Assembly (NCBI RefSeq): GCF_937616625.2
Contig: NC_065570.1
Location: forward strand, 37,207,665 to 37,271,664
Origin: Mercurialis annua
Taxonomy: Eukaryota; Streptophyta; Magnoliopsida; Malpighiales; Euphorbiaceae
Direction of reading: 5' to 3'
Length of the DNA stretch: 64,000 bases
Numbering within the stretch: the stretch's first letter is position 1; every line of letters starts with the position of its first letter. Shown here one piece after another: positions 40,640 through 53,692 of the stretch. The position numbers were made by a program, and so were the translations under genes. The notes under the pieces are model-generated. The model did no database searches, had not been told where the DNA came from, and saw only the letters and a list, made by a program, of their open reading frames with translations.

Positions 40640-41400
40640 TTCTAAACAACTTTGGCATTTATAATTAGGACATATTGCAAAAGATAGACATAACAAGTTA
40701 GATAGGATGGGAATCTTGAGCAATCAAGATTTTGCATCTCTTCCGATTTGTGAGTCGTATCTTAAAGGCAACATGGCCTGATTATTCTTTGTGGGACAAA
40801 GAGGTAGAGCTAAAGCCGTTTAAGAGATCATACATAGTGATGTATATGGTACGTTTAAAGAAACGGACCAAGGTAGATACTTATACTTCATTTTCTACAT
40901 CGATGATTTATCACGATATAGTTAAGTTTGTCTTATGAAGAACAAACATGAAGATTTTGAAATGTTCAAATGACTTCAAGAATGAAGTAGAAAACCAAAT
41001 TGGAAAAGGTATTAATACTTTACGATGTGATCGAAAAGGGAAGAATACTTGAGTACAGAATTTGGTATGTTCCTAAAAGGAATGTGGTATTATTTTTCAA
41101 CTTACTCCTTGAGAACACCATGGTTGAATGGTGCGTCTGTCAAGAAGGACGTATCGTACATTGTGGGAAATGATACGATCAAGAATGAGCTATATACTGA
41201 CTTATCCATCTCGTTATAGGGTCAAGCACTTCTTACCGCAAATAAAATTCTAAATTAAATTCCAACTAAATCCGCTCCATACATACCTTATGAGATATGG
41301 TATGGAATAAAGTCTTAAGGATGTTAAGATTTGAGGGTGTTCGGAATATATCATGTAACTGATATCCGATAAATTTGGAATCAAAATCAATCATGGAGAG
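40640..41400 (+). pseudogene. pol: Integrase remnant with GAG-pre-integrase zinc region
   Basis: From 40,650 the frame reads LWHL-stop-LGHIAKDRHNKL, then RMGILSNQDF and PICESYLKG. The HHCC zinc region keeps both His residues and the first Cys, but the second Cys is Tyr (40,758) and there is an in-frame stop at 40,662. The core follows: IHSDVYGTFKET (first catalytic Asp at 40,839), DDLSRY, LRCDRKGK (second Asp at 41,029), then LNGASVKKD near 41,124. There the usual catalytic Glu position (NGxxE/RRN) reads Val at 41,139. Frame shifts and stops break the protein repeatedly. It is related to the integrase that inserts copia cDNA but is not functional. Confidence 0.82.
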
Positions 41401-41749
41401 ATTATGTTGGATATCCTAAAGACAATTTAGGATATTGTTTCTATATTCGAACCGAACAAACAATCGTTGTTTATCGGTGGTAGTCTTTCTTAATAAAGCG
41501 TTTATTCAAGAGGGACACTAAGAAAGGAATATAGAATTAGATGAGGAGTCATCTAGTTACCAACAAAATAATGAATCAATGAAGATTGATCAAACCCACT
41601 AAAAGCCGGAGTTAGTAAAAAATGTATCTACATTAACAACTCGAAGATTAAGTAGAGTATCTCGAGAGAGATGGTTTTCCCACATGATAAACAAGAGTTG
41701 TTTAGTCATGGAGTAAAAGATCAAATGTTGATCCCTCTACTTATGAGGA

Positions 41750-42650
41750 AACTATATGTGATATAGATTTTTCAAATTGGTTTGAAGGAATAAAATCTGA
41801 AATGGATTCCATATAAAGAAACCAAATTTTAGGAGCTAGTCGATCCATCCAAAGGTATTATACCATTAAGGTTTAAATGGATCTTCAAGTGTAAAATTGG
41901 TACTAATGGAAAGGTGGAGACCTTTAAAGCTAAGTTTGTTGCAAAAGAGTTTTGCTAGAGGCAAGAAGTTGTATTGAGAATACACTTTATTGCGGGTAGC
42001 CATGCTTAAGTTCATCAAGATTTTTCTTACCAAGGCTACACATTTAGATTTTGTGGTTAGACATATGAATGTAAGAACCACATTCCTTAATGGTTAAATT
42101 AAGGAGTATATCTATATGGAACAAGTCGAGGATTTTGAATCCGAAGAAGGTTCCAAGACGTGTAAGCTAAAATGATCCCTAGTGGATGAAAAGAAAGCTT
42201 CGAGTTTCATCGTCTTGATAAATCCGTAAGAAGTTACGAATTTATTAAAAACGATGATAAACCCAATGGTTACAAAAAGGTTAGTGGGAGAAGACTCACT
42301 TTCATGATCTTTCATGTAGATAACTTATTACTACTAAATAATAATATCGGAATGATTACTTTTGTAAAACTTTGGTTTATCTAATACGTACTCCATCAAA
42401 GACCTCGGAGAGGTAGCCTAAATTCTCAGTATTAGACTCTATAGAGATAAATCTAAGAGAATAATTGGTTTCTCCTAAAGTCTCTTCTTAGAAAAGATAT
42501 TGAAGTAGTTCAATATGGAAGTTCTAAGAAGGATTGATACTAGTTAGGCATAAAATTCTTTTTTCAAAAGGAGTGTCTTCTGAAACTTCTGAAGAAAGAA
42601 AGAATCTAGCAAAGATACCATAAGCTTCGGCAATTGGTAGTCTGAGGTAT
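41750..42650 (+). pseudogene. pol: Reverse transcriptase remnant
   Basis: Recognisable pieces in order: DIDFSNWFEGIKSEMDSI near 41,760; FKWIFKCKIGTNGKVETFKA then KFVAKEF from 41,872; NVRTTFLNG-stop-IKEYIYMEQ at 42,068; and MIFHVDNLLLL at 42,304. In intact copia enzymes the third piece begins DVKTAFLNG and the fourth contains YVDD. Here the first catalytic Asp is Asn (42,068) and YVDD is HVDN (42,313-42,324). Several stops and frame shifts intervene, so no reverse transcriptase can be made. Confidence 0.83.
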
Positions 42651-42829
42651 GTGTTGCCAGATACAAAGCTAGAAATTGTCTATGCGGTTAGTGAGACTAA
42701 TCGGTTTTAATCCAATCTATGTTGAGAACATTGGATGGTTGTTAAAGGTATCTTTAAGTAATTTTATTGAACTAAAGATATGGTATTAACAAATGGAGAA
42801 CGAGATTTTTAAGTAGACCGTTTTACAGA

Positions 42830-43180
42830 TTCTGATTAATAATCAGATATGGATAATAGAGAGTCTATCTCCAGATTCATATTTATCTATAATGAAGGAG
42901 TAGTGAGCTAGCAGTGTTCTAAGCAAGAATCAACTCCATACTCCATTATAGAAGCCGAGTATATTATGACATGAGATGTCGTAATAGAAGGTGTTTGGAT
43001 AAATTAGTTTATAACTGAACTAAGTACGGTTTTCTTCCATTAAGTCGAAATCTGTGACCACAATGGTGCTACTGCCCTAGCAAAAGAAACCGGGTCTCAC
43101 AATTTATCCGAACATAAGGAATGGCATTATCATATTATCTAAAGAAATTGTTGGAAAGAGAAAATTGTTTCTCTAAAAGA
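42830..43180 (+). pseudogene. pol: RNase H remnant
   Basis: The frame near 42,948 reads IEAEYIMT-stop-DVVIEGVWI, matching the copia RNase H phrase TEAEYxA...EAxW. Downstream, from ~43,046, it reads EICDHNGATALAKETGSHNL and SEHKEWHYHII, equivalent to the C-terminal CDNxxAxxLxxNPxxHxRxKHIxxxYHxxR pattern. In-frame stops interrupt both parts. Confidence 0.8.
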
Positions 43181-43220
43181 TAGCATTAGCCAATAAGACG
43201 GCTAACCCACTAACAAAGCC

Positions 43221-43292
43221 CATGACTTGGAGTCATTAAGGATTACATGACTTAGAGTCATTAAGGTTTACATGACTTAGAGTCATTAATAT
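43221..43292 (+). repeat. Three 25-bp tandem copies before the 3' LTR
   Basis: CATGACTTAGAGTCATTAA (first copy GACTTGGAG) starts at 43,221, 43,246 and 43,271. Each unit contains the dyad ATGACTT...AGTCAT. It lies between RNase H and the polypurine tract, in the 3' untranslated part of the element. Confidence 0.9.
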
Positions 43293-43343
43293 TTACATCT
43301 TGTGAAGATGGGGCTTAGATATAGTTGTCAATGGCACTAGTGC

Positions 43344-43354
43344 AAGTGGGAGAT
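43344..43354 (+). other. Polypurine tract
   Basis: AAGTGGGAGAT immediately precedes the 3' LTR start TGTTAG. This is the standard plus-strand DNA primer of copia elements (commonly written CAAGTGGGAGAT). It is intact. Confidence 0.93.
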
Positions 43355-45344
43355 TGTTAGTAGTATATGCCCTAGGGCCATTTGATCGTGTATATTTGTA
43401 GAATTAATCCCAATGGCAAAGATATATATGTTCTATTTGAACTAAGTGTCTCATCAACTAAGTGTTCATTTATTACGTATTGTCCTTATCACATTGTGAT
43501 AGAATCTATTCTTAAGGTGTTAAGAATATGAGTGACAGATTCTATTATACAAGTGATCTAAATAACCGTTCACGATCGATGGGATCCTACGAATAAGGGC
43601 ATCGCATTATCCCGGAAAGATCGTCACCTCTGTTTATTCTCCTGATTAGTAAAGAGTTACTAATTATAGGAAGTAGTGAGTCTCATACTACTTGATGGGG
43701 ATCAGAATAAACATGTGGACACTCAAGGTGTTGAGTGAGTCGAACAAGTGACGCTAGATGACTTATACATGGTAATTCATTAAAGTCAATTTAATGTCAT
43801 CTATTTCATAATTGTACATATGTCCTTTGACTTGCGGTGACACTATCTTGTATATAGGTGATTAGAGTTTGATACTCCTTAACCCTAGATCTTTCATGAG
43901 CTAGGGCCGCGGGATGTGTTGGCTCTAGTTAGTTGTATATGGAGATAGGGGTTTAACCTAGAAAGGATTCATCACTCTGGATGAACGGAGACAAGATTCT
44001 ATGCTATCTCGAATTATTCTTGATGGATGATTAAACCTGCGCAGGTGTATTTGACTTACATAGAAAGTTGTTTCTAGTGGAAGTCATATTTATCAAGAAT
44101 TAGAACTGAGAGATGAGGTCATATGATCAAGACAAACAGTGTTTGACTTAACCGTGACACTAGTCGAGATTGGAATCTTAGATGAAGGGAATTTTGAGTG
44201 TACGGTATTATGAACATTGGTTCATAAAGAATGCATCGAAACATTCATCTCTATTTGGGGGTCGTGATATGTTGCTAGACGTCACTCTCGATCTACGAGA
44301 ATTAATAATTAAATGGGATTTAATTATTTTAATATAAGAAAGGCGTTTCTTATGACTCTCGTTGCCATATAGATGTGAACCTAGTTAGTCACACACAATA
44401 GAGTGTGCAACCGATTGAGTTTACGAAAGATCGATTTCATATAGATACTAGCATATCTCGGAAATTAATCTAAGATGAAAAACAAGTACAAATTAGGGAC
44501 TAATTTGTCAGAGTTATAAATTAGTAGGAACCTAATTGTACTATGTCCAAGTTAATTAGGGACTAATTTATAAGAGTTATAAATTAGTAGGAACCTAATT
44601 ATATTTTAACCAAGTTTTATGATTAGAAGGCTTAAGTAATTAATTAGTGTAATTAATGATACTTAAAGCACTAATCATAAGTTAATGGAATGATGATGTC
44701 ATGGTGAAGTAATGAGATAAGGAAATAAGCTTATATGTGATGTCATATGATGACATCACCTATATGATGTCACCTATGTGATGTCACCACATGAAAGGTG
44801 TCATGTGGTGGCAACACCTTTGCTTGGTGTGTGACACCTAGCATGCAAGGTGTTGCATTCTTAAGGCATGCTCTAGCCTATAAATAGAGCATGTCCTTAC
44901 TCATTTCAAAACGACACACAACACACATCTCACTACAAAGTTGTAGAGAGAGAAAGCACTTGAAGGAGTTCAAGTAGTCATCAATCACGGGAAAAACTTG
45001 GCGACGTTTTTCATACATCCGAGCAAGGTAGTGATCGCGGCGAGAGTTTGAGCTTAGGGCTGCTCGGCAAGAGGAACTCTTGCAGGATTACTTCAAGGCG
45101 AGGATTCAATCGGACGCATACTCGTGTGGACGAGCTTGAGGTCGCCGTACTTTCGGGACTACAAGAATCGTTGGAGAATCGACATAGGTATTCTTCTTAC
45201 GATTCTTAGATGCGTGCTTTAATTACTAAATGATACGACGATCCATTTGTTGTTGATATGATCAACTTTAGGATCCGGATTGTTAGAATTTCGATTTTGA
45301 ATTGAAATATACGATCCGGACCCGCGCCTCCCGCTGCGCCAACA
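43355..45344 (+). repeat. 3' LTR of copia element
   Basis: Same length as the 5' LTR and apparently the same sequence, at a constant offset of 6,895 bp throughout. It is preceded by a polypurine tract and followed by the target duplication CTTGA. Confidence 0.97.
44879..44886 (+). promoter_or_regulatory. TATA box of 3' LTR
   Basis: Counterpart of 37,984-37,991 at the constant 6,895 bp offset. From here transcription could read out into the downstream satellite. Confidence 0.7.
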
Positions 45345-45349
45345 CTTGA
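45345..45349. other. Target-site duplication, right (CTTGA)
   Basis: Right partner of 36,455-36,459. After it the satellite continues GACGCGAGATACTAATC, as expected for the same monomer. Confidence 0.93.
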
Positions 45350-45854
45350 GACGCGAGATACTAATCTAGCGTCACTTTTAACACACTCTTTGCGTAATAT
45401 AACCTAACCATGCTTAGGTAATCGGAACGACGCATTAAAGAGCCTTGAGACGCGACATACCAATCTAGCGTAACTTTTAACGCACAGCTTGCGTAATATA
45501 ACCTAGCCATGCTTAGGTAATTAGAACGACACGTTAAAGAGACTTGAGATGCGACATACTAATCTAACGTAACTTTTTGCGCACACTTTGCGTAATATAA
45601 TCTAACCATGCTTAGGTAATCGGAACGACGCGTTTGAGAGGATTGAGGTAGGATATACTGATCTAGCGTCACTTTTCACGCACACTTTACGTAATATAAC
45701 ATAATCATCTTAGGTAATCGGAACGACGTGTTAGAGAGACTTTGCACGTCACATACTAATTTAGCGTTGCTTTTCACGCACATTTTGCGTAATAATGCTT
45801 GGGAAGTCGGAACGACCATTAGAGAGACTTGAGATACGATATACTAATCTAGCA

Positions 45855-46835
45855 TCACTTTTGACGCACACTCTGCGTTATATAACCTAACCATGCTTAG
45901 GTAATCATAACGACGCGTTAAAGAGACTTGTGACGCAAGATAAGAATGGTAATCGAAACGACGCGTTAAAGAGACTTGAGACGCGACATACAAATCTAGC
46001 GTCACTTTTCACGCACACTTTGTGTAAAATAACCTAACCATGCTTATGTAATCGTAACGATGCGATAAAGAGACCAGAGACGCGGTATACTAATCTAGAG
46101 TCACTTTTCACGCACACTTTGCGTAATAATAACATACCCATGCTTAGGTAATCAAAACGACGCGTTAGAGAGATTTGTGACGCGACATAAGCATGGTAAT
46201 CGGAACAACGCGTTAAATTGACTTGAGACGCGACATACTAATCTAGCGTCACTTTTCACGCACACTTTGCGTAATATAACCTAACCATGCTTAGCTAGTC
46301 GGAACAACGCGTTAAATAGAATTGAGACGCGATATACTAATCTAGCGTCAGTTTTCAAGCAAACTTTGCGTACTATTACCTAACCATGGTTAGGTAATCG
46401 CAACGCCGCTTTAAATCGAATTGAGACGCGACATACTAATTAATTGTGACGTTTCACGCACACTTTGCGTAATATAACCTAACCATGCTTAGGAAATCAG
46501 AACGACGCATTAGAGAGACTTGAGGTAGGATATACTATTCTAGCGTCACTTTTCAGGAGAACTTTGCGTAATATAACCTAACCATGCTTAGGTAATCGTA
46601 GGGACGCGTTAAAGAGACTTGTGACGCGAGATAAGCATGGTAATTGAAACGACGCGTTAAAAAGACTTGATATGCGACATACTAATCTAGCGTTACTTTT
46701 CACACACACTTTGCGTAATATATTCTAACCGTTCTTAGGTAATCGGAACGACGCGTTAAATAGACGTAAGATGCGACATACTATTGTCATTTTTCACGCA
46801 CACTTTGTGTAATATAACCTAACCATGCTTAGGTA
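45855..46835 (-). repeat. ~1 kb direct repeat, left copy
   Basis: Begins at TTTTGACGCACACTCTGCG and runs to just after ATGCTTAGGTAATCGGAACG at ~46,830. It matches 52,711-53,692 at an offset of ~6,856 bp, including unusual monomers such as TATTCTAACCGTTCTTAGG. The two copies bracket the higher-order repeat block, which fits unequal exchange or insertion of that block. Confidence 0.75.
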
Positions 46836-49800
46836 ATCGGAACGACGTTTACAGAGCCTTGTAAAGCGACATAAGCATGGTAATCGAAACGATACATTAA
46901 AGAGACTTGAGACACGACATACTAACCTAGCAAGTGTTTTCACGCGCACATCGCGTAATATAACCTAAGCATGCTTTTGTAATCGGAACGACGCGTTAAA
47001 GAGAGTTGAGATGCGACATACTAATCTAGCGTCCCTTTTCACGCACACTTCGCGTAATATAACCTAACCATGCTTAGGTAATCGGAACGGCACGTTAAAG
47101 ACACTTGCAAAGCGACATACTAATCTATTGTCCCTTTTCACGCACACTTTGCGTAATATAACCTAACCAAGCTTTGGTAATCGGAACGACGTGTTACAGA
47201 GACTTGTAAAGCGACATAAGCATGGTAATCAAAACGATACATTAGAGAGACTTGAGACGCGCCATACTAATCTAACGTCACTTTTCACGCACAGTTTGCA
47301 TAATATAACCTAACCATGGTTAGGTAATCGGAACGAAGCATTAAAGAGAATTGAGACACGACATACTAACCTAGCAATAGTGTTCAAGCACACATTGCGT
47401 AATATAACCTAACCATGCTTAGGTAATCGGAACGACGCGTTAAAGAGACTTGGGACAAGACATAATAATCTATTTTCACATTTCACGCACACTTTGTGCA
47501 ATATAACCTAACCATGCTTAGGTAATCGGAACGACGCGTTAGAGAGACTTGTGACGCGACATAAGCATGGTAATCGAAATGACGCGCTACAGAGAATTGA
47601 GACACGACATACAAATCTATTGTCGCTTTTCACGCACAATTTACGTAATATAACCTAACCATGTTAGGTAATCGGAACGAAGCATTAGAGAGACTTGAGA
47701 TGCGACATACTAATCTAGCGTCACTTTTCACGCACAGTTTGCTTAATATAACCTAACCATGCTTAGGTAATTGGAACGACGCGTTAGAGAGACTTGTAAA
47801 CACGACATACTAATCTAGCGTCACTTTTCACGCACACTTTACGTTAACTAAAACATGCTTAGGTAATCGGAACGACGCGTTAGAGAGACTTGTGAGATGA
47901 CATAAGCATGGTAATCAAAACGACGCGTTACAGAGACTTGAGAAGCACCATACAAATCTAGCGTCACTTTTTACGTACGCTTTGCGTAATATAACCTAGC
48001 CATTCTTAGGTAATCATAACGACGCGTTAAACATACTTGAGAAGCACCATACTAATGTATTGTCACTTTTCACGCACACTTTGCGTAATATAACCAAACC
48101 ATGCTTTGGTAATCGGAACAACGTGTTAGAGAGACTTGTAACATGACATATGAATGGTAATCGAAACGATACGTTAAAGAGACTTGAGACGCGCCATACT
48201 AATCTAACGTCACTTTTTACGCACACTTTGCGTAATATAACTTAACCATGCTTAGGTAATCGTAACAACACTTTAAGGAGACTTGTGATTCGACATACTA
48301 ATCTAGCGACACTTTTAACGCGCACTTGGCATAATATAACATAACCATGCTTTGGTAATCGGAACGACGCGTTAAAGAGACTTGAGACGTGACATACTAA
48401 TCTAGCGTCACTTTTCACGCACACTTTGCTTAATATAATCTAAACATGCTTAGTTAATCGAAACGACGCGTTACAGAGAATTGAGACACGACATACTAAT
48501 CTATTGTCACTTTTCACGCACACTTTGCGTAATATAACCTTGATGTGTTAGAGAGACTTGTAACGTGACATAAGTATGGTAATCGAAACGATACGTTAAA
48601 GAGACTTGAGACGCGCCATACTAATCTAACGTCACTTTTTACACACACTTTGCGCAATATTACATAACCATGCTTAAGTAATCGTAACAACGTGTTAAGA
48701 AGACTTGTGACGCGACATACTAATCAGCGACAGTTTTAACATAACCATGCTTTGGTCATGGGAACGACGCGTTAAAGAGACTTGAGACATGACATACTAA
48801 TCTAGCGTCACTTTTCACGCACACTTTGCGTAATATAATCTAACCATGCTTAGATAAAGGGACTTGAGACGCGACATACAAATCTAGCGTCACTTTTTGC
48901 GCACACTTTGTGTAAAAGAACCTAACCATGCTTAGGTAATCGGAATGACGCGTTAAAGAGACATGAGATGCGACATACTAATCTATTTTCACTTTTCACG
49001 CACACTTTGCGTAATATAACCTAACCATGCTTAGGTAATCAGAACGACGCATTAGAGACACTTGTGACGCGACATAAGCATGGTAATCGAAACGACGCAT
49101 TAAAGAGACACTTGTTACGCGACATAAGCATGGTAATCGAAACGACGCATTAAAGAGACTTGAAACGCGCAATACTAATCTAGCGTCACTTTTTACGCAC
49201 GCTTTGCGTAATATAACCTAACCATTTTTAGGAAATCGAAACGACGCGTTCAAGAGACTTGAGTAACGACATATTAATCTAGCGCCAGTTTTCACGCACA
49301 CTTTGAGTAATATAACCTAACCATGCTTAGGTAATCGGAACAACGCGTTAAAGAGACTTGAGACTGGACATACTAATCTAGTTTCACTTTTCACGCACTC
49401 TTTACGTAATATTACCTATTCATGCTTAGGTAATTGGAATACGCATTAAAAAGACTCGAGACACGACATACTAATCTCGCATAAAATAACCTAACCATGC
49501 ATAGGTAATCGGAACGACGCGTTAAAGAGACTTGAGACACGACAAACTAATTTGTTGTCACTTTAACATGCACACTTTGCGTAATATAACCTAACCATGC
49601 TTAGGTAATCAGAACGACGCGTTAGAGACACTTCTAACGCGACATAAGAACAGTAATCGAAATGACGCGTTAAAGCGACTTGAAACACGCCATACTAATC
49701 TAGCGTCACTTTTCACGTCACTTTGCGTATTACATACTAATCAAGATTAGGAAATGAGAACAACGTGATAAAGAGACTTATTGCGTAATATAACCTAACC

Positions 49801-52715
49801 ATGCTTAGGTAATCGGAACGACGCGTTAAAGAGAGTTGAGATGCGACATACTAATCCAGCGTCCCTTTTCACGCACACTTCGCGTAAAATAGCCTAACCA
49901 TGCTTAGGTAATCGGAACGGCACGTTAGAGACACTTGCAACGCGACATACTAATATATTGTCCCTTTTCACGCACACTTTGCGTCATATATCCTAACCAA
50001 GCTTTGGTAATCGGAACGACGTTTATAGAGCCTTGTAAAGCGACATAAGCATGGTAATCGAAACGATACATTAAAGAGACTTGAGACACGACATACTAAC
50101 CTAGCAAGTGTTTTCACGCGCACATCGCGTAATATAACCTAAGCATGCTTTTGTAATCGGAACGACGCGTTAAAGAGAGTTGAGATGCGACATACTAATC
50201 TAGCGTCCCTTTTCACGCACACTTCGCGTAAAATAACCTAACCATGCTTAGGTAATCGGAACGGCACGCTAAAGACACTTGCAAAGCGACATACTAATCT
50301 ATTGTCCCTTTTCACGCACACTTTGCGTAATATAACTTAACCAAGTTTTGGTAATCGGAACGACGTGTTACAGAGAATTGTAAAGCGACATAAGCGTGGT
50401 AATCAAAACGATACATTAGAGAGACTTGAGACGCGCCATACTAATCTAACGTCACTTTTCACGCACAGTTTGCATAATATAACCTAACCATGGTTAGGTA
50501 ATCGGAACGAAGCATTAAAGAGAATTGAGACACGACATACTAACCTAGCAATAGTGTTCAAGCACACATTGCGTAATATAACCTAACCATGCTTAGGTAA
50601 TCGGAACGACGCGTTAAAGAGACTTGGACAAGACATAATAATCTATTTTCACATTTCACGCACACTTTGTGTAATATAACCTAACCATGCTTAGGTAATC
50701 GGAACGACGCGTTAGAGAGACTTGTGACGCGCATAAGCATGGTAATCGAAACGACGCGCCACAGAGAATTGAGACACGACATACAAACCTATTGTCGCTT
50801 TTCACGCACAATTTCCGTAATATAACCTAACCATGTTAGGTAATCGGAACGAAGCATTAGAGAGACTTGAGATGCGACATACTAATCTAGCGTCACTTTT
50901 CACGCACAGTTTGCTTAATATAACCTAACCATGCTTAGGTAATTGGAACGACGCGTTAGAGAGACTTGTAAACACGACATACTAATCTAGCGTCACTTTT
51001 CACGCACACTTTACGTTAACTAAAACATGCTTAGGTAATCGGAACGACGCGTTAGAGAGACTTGTGAGACGACATAAGCATGGTAATCGAAACGACGCGT
51101 TACAGAGACTTGAGAAGCACCATACTAATCTAGCGTCACTTTTTACGTATGCTTTGCGTAATATAACCTATCCATTCTTAGGTAATCATAACGACGCGTT
51201 AAAGATACTTGAGAAGCACCATACTAATGTATTGTCACTTTTCACGCACACTTTGCGTAATATAACCAAACCATGCTTTGGTAATCGGAACACCGTGTTA
51301 GTGAGACTTGTAACGTGACATATGAATGGTAATCGAAACGATACGTTAAAGAGACTTGAGACGCGCCATACTAATCTAACGCCACTTTTTACGCAAACTT
51401 TACGTAATATAACTTAACCATGCTTAGGTAATCAGAACGACGCGTTAAAGAGACTTGAGACTGACATACTAATCTAGCGTCAATTTTCACGCACACTTTG
51501 CTTAATATAATCTAAACATGCTTAGTTAATCGGAACGACGCGTTAAAGAGAGTTGAGATGCGACATACTAATCCAGCGTCCCTTTTCACGCACACTTCGC
51601 GTAAAATAGCCTAACCATGCTTAGGTAATCGGAACGGCACGTTAGAGACACTTGCAACGCGACATACTAATATATTGTCACTTTTCACGCACACTTTGCG
51701 TAATATATCCTAACCAAGCTTTGGTAATCGGAACGACGTTTACAGAGCCTTGTAAAGCGACATAAGCATGGTAATCGAAACGATACATTAAAGAGACTTG
51801 AGACACGACATACTAACCTAGCAAGTGTTTTCACGCGCACATCGCGTAATATAACCTAAGCATGCTTTTGTAATCGGAACGACGCGTTAAAGAGAGTTGA
51901 GATGCGACATACTAATCTAGCGTCCCTTTTCACGCACACTTCGCGTAAAATAACCTAACCATGCTTAGGTAATCGGAACGGCACGTTAAAGACACTTGCA
52001 AAGCGACATACTAATCTATTATCCCTTTTCACGCACACTTTGCGTAATATAACCTAACCAAGCTTTGGTAATCGGAACGACGTGTTACAGAGACTTGTAA
52101 AGCGACATAAGCATGGTAATCAAAACGATACATTAGAGAGACTTGAGACGCGCCATACTAATCTAACGTCACTTTTCACGCACAGTTTGCATAATATAAC
52201 CTAACCATGGTTAGGTAATCGGAACGAAGCATTAAAGAGAATTCAGACACGACATACTAACCTAGCAATAGTGTTGAAGCACACATTGCGTAATATAACC
52301 TAACCATGCTTAGGTAATCGGAATGACGCGTTAAAGAGACTTGGGACAAGACATAGTAATCTATTTTCACATTTCACGCACACTTTGTGTAATATAACCT
52401 AACCATGCTTAGGTGATCGGAACGACGCGTTAGAGAGACTTGTGACGCGACATAAGCATGGTAATCGAAATGACGCGCTACAGAGAATTGAGACACGACA
52501 TACAAATCTATTGTCGCTTTTCACGCACAATTTGCGTAATATAACCTAACCATGTTAGGTAATCGGAACGAAGCATTAGAGAGACTTGAGATGCGACATA
52601 CTAATCTAACGTCACTTTCACGCACAGTTTGCTTAATATAACCTAACCATGCTTAGGTAATTGGAACGACGCGTTAGAGAGACTTGTAAACACGACATAC
52701 TAATCTAGCGTCACT
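46835..52715 (-). repeat. Block of higher-order repeat copies related to 30,550-36,060
   Basis: The marker AGCAAGTGTTTTCACGCGCA recurs near 46,930, 50,103 and 51,820, and the marker CGCGCACTTGGCATAATATA at 48,319. The monomer order is a mosaic of the units left of the copia element: 46,840-48,540 resembles 34,425-36,130, then 48,540-50,000 resembles ~31,150-32,640. The unit near 51,420 has lost a monomer relative to 34,021. Confidence 0.7.
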
Positions 52716-53692
52716 TTTGACGCACACTCTGCGTTATATAACCTAACCATGCTTAGGTAATCATAACGACGCGTTAAAGAGACTTGTGATGCAAGATAAG
52801 AATGGTAATCGAAACGACGCGTTAAAGAGACTTGAGACGCGACATACAAATCTAGCGTCACTTTTCACGCACACTTTGTGTAAAATAACCTAACCATGCT
52901 TATGTAATCGTAACGATGCGATAAAGAGACCAGAGACGCGGTATACTAATCTAGAGTCACTTTTCACGCACACTTTGCGTAATAATAACATACCCATGCT
53001 TAGGTAATCGAAACGACGCGTTAGAGAGACTTGTGACGCGACATAAGCATGGTAATCGGAACAACGCGTTAAATTGACTTGAGACGCGACATACTAATCT
53101 AGCGTCACTTTTCACGCACACTTTGCGTAATATAACCTAACCATGCTTAGTTAGTCGGAACAACGCGTTAAATAGAATTGAGACGCGATATACTAATTTA
53201 GCGTCAGTTTTCAAGCAAACTTTGCGTACTATTACCTAACCATGGTTAGGTAATCGCAACGCCGCTTTAAATCGAATTGAGACGCGACATACTAATTAAT
53301 TGTGACGTTTCACGCACACTTTGCGTAATATAACCTAACCATGCTTAGGAAATCGGAACGACGCATTAGAGAGATTGAGGTAGGATATACTATTCTAGCG
53401 TCACTTTTCAGGAGCACTTTGCGTAATATAACCTAACCATGCTTAGGTAATCGTAGGGACGCGTTAAAGAGACTTGTGACGCGAGATAAGCATGGTAATT
53501 GAAACGACGCGTTAAAAAGACTTGATATACGACATACTAATCTAGCGTTACTTTTCACACACACTTTTGCGTAATATATTCTAACCGTTCTTAGGTAATC
53601 GGAACGACGCGTTAAATAGACGTAAGATGCGACATACTATTGTCATTTTTCACGCACACTTTGTGTAATATAACCTAACCATGCTTAGGTAA
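52711..53692 (-). repeat. ~1 kb direct repeat, right copy
   Basis: Matches 45,855-46,835. On its left, the higher-order repeat monomer is cut at AGCGTCACTTTTGACGC. On its right, the sequence continues ACGACGCATTACACAGAC, where the left copy instead enters the higher-order block (ACGACGTTTACAGAGCC). Confidence 0.75.

Larger units (their letters stand above)
36460..45344 (+). mobile_element. Complete but coding-dead Ty1/copia LTR retrotransposon
   Basis: An 8,885 bp element with two 1,990 bp LTRs (36,460-38,449 and 43,355-45,344), termini TGTTAG...CCAACA, and the 5-bp target duplication CTTGA (36,455-36,459 and 45,345-45,349). The order is primer site, gag zinc knuckle, protease, GAG-pre-integrase, integrase, reverse transcriptase, RNase H and polypurine tract. 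Integrase before reverse transcriptase defines Ty1/copia. I found no mismatch between the LTRs when reading both, so the insertion is recent. No open frame exceeds about 100 codons and catalytic residues are changed, so it cannot encode its own proteins. The LTR start and protein wording resemble the plant Angela group, but that placement is tentative. Confidence 0.97.

Noticed and set aside
40732..40938. Open frame of 68 codons, MHLFRFVSRILKATWPDY...
   Set aside because: A chance frame over decayed integrase. The correct frame gives PICESYLKG and later IHSDVYGTFKET, with frame changes between them.
39856..42315. Minus-strand open frames of 64-71 codons inside the copia element (39,856; 41,866; 42,112)
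   Set aside because: They lie opposite the decayed plus-strand gag-pol, whose motifs explain the sequence. The minus frames match nothing recognisable.
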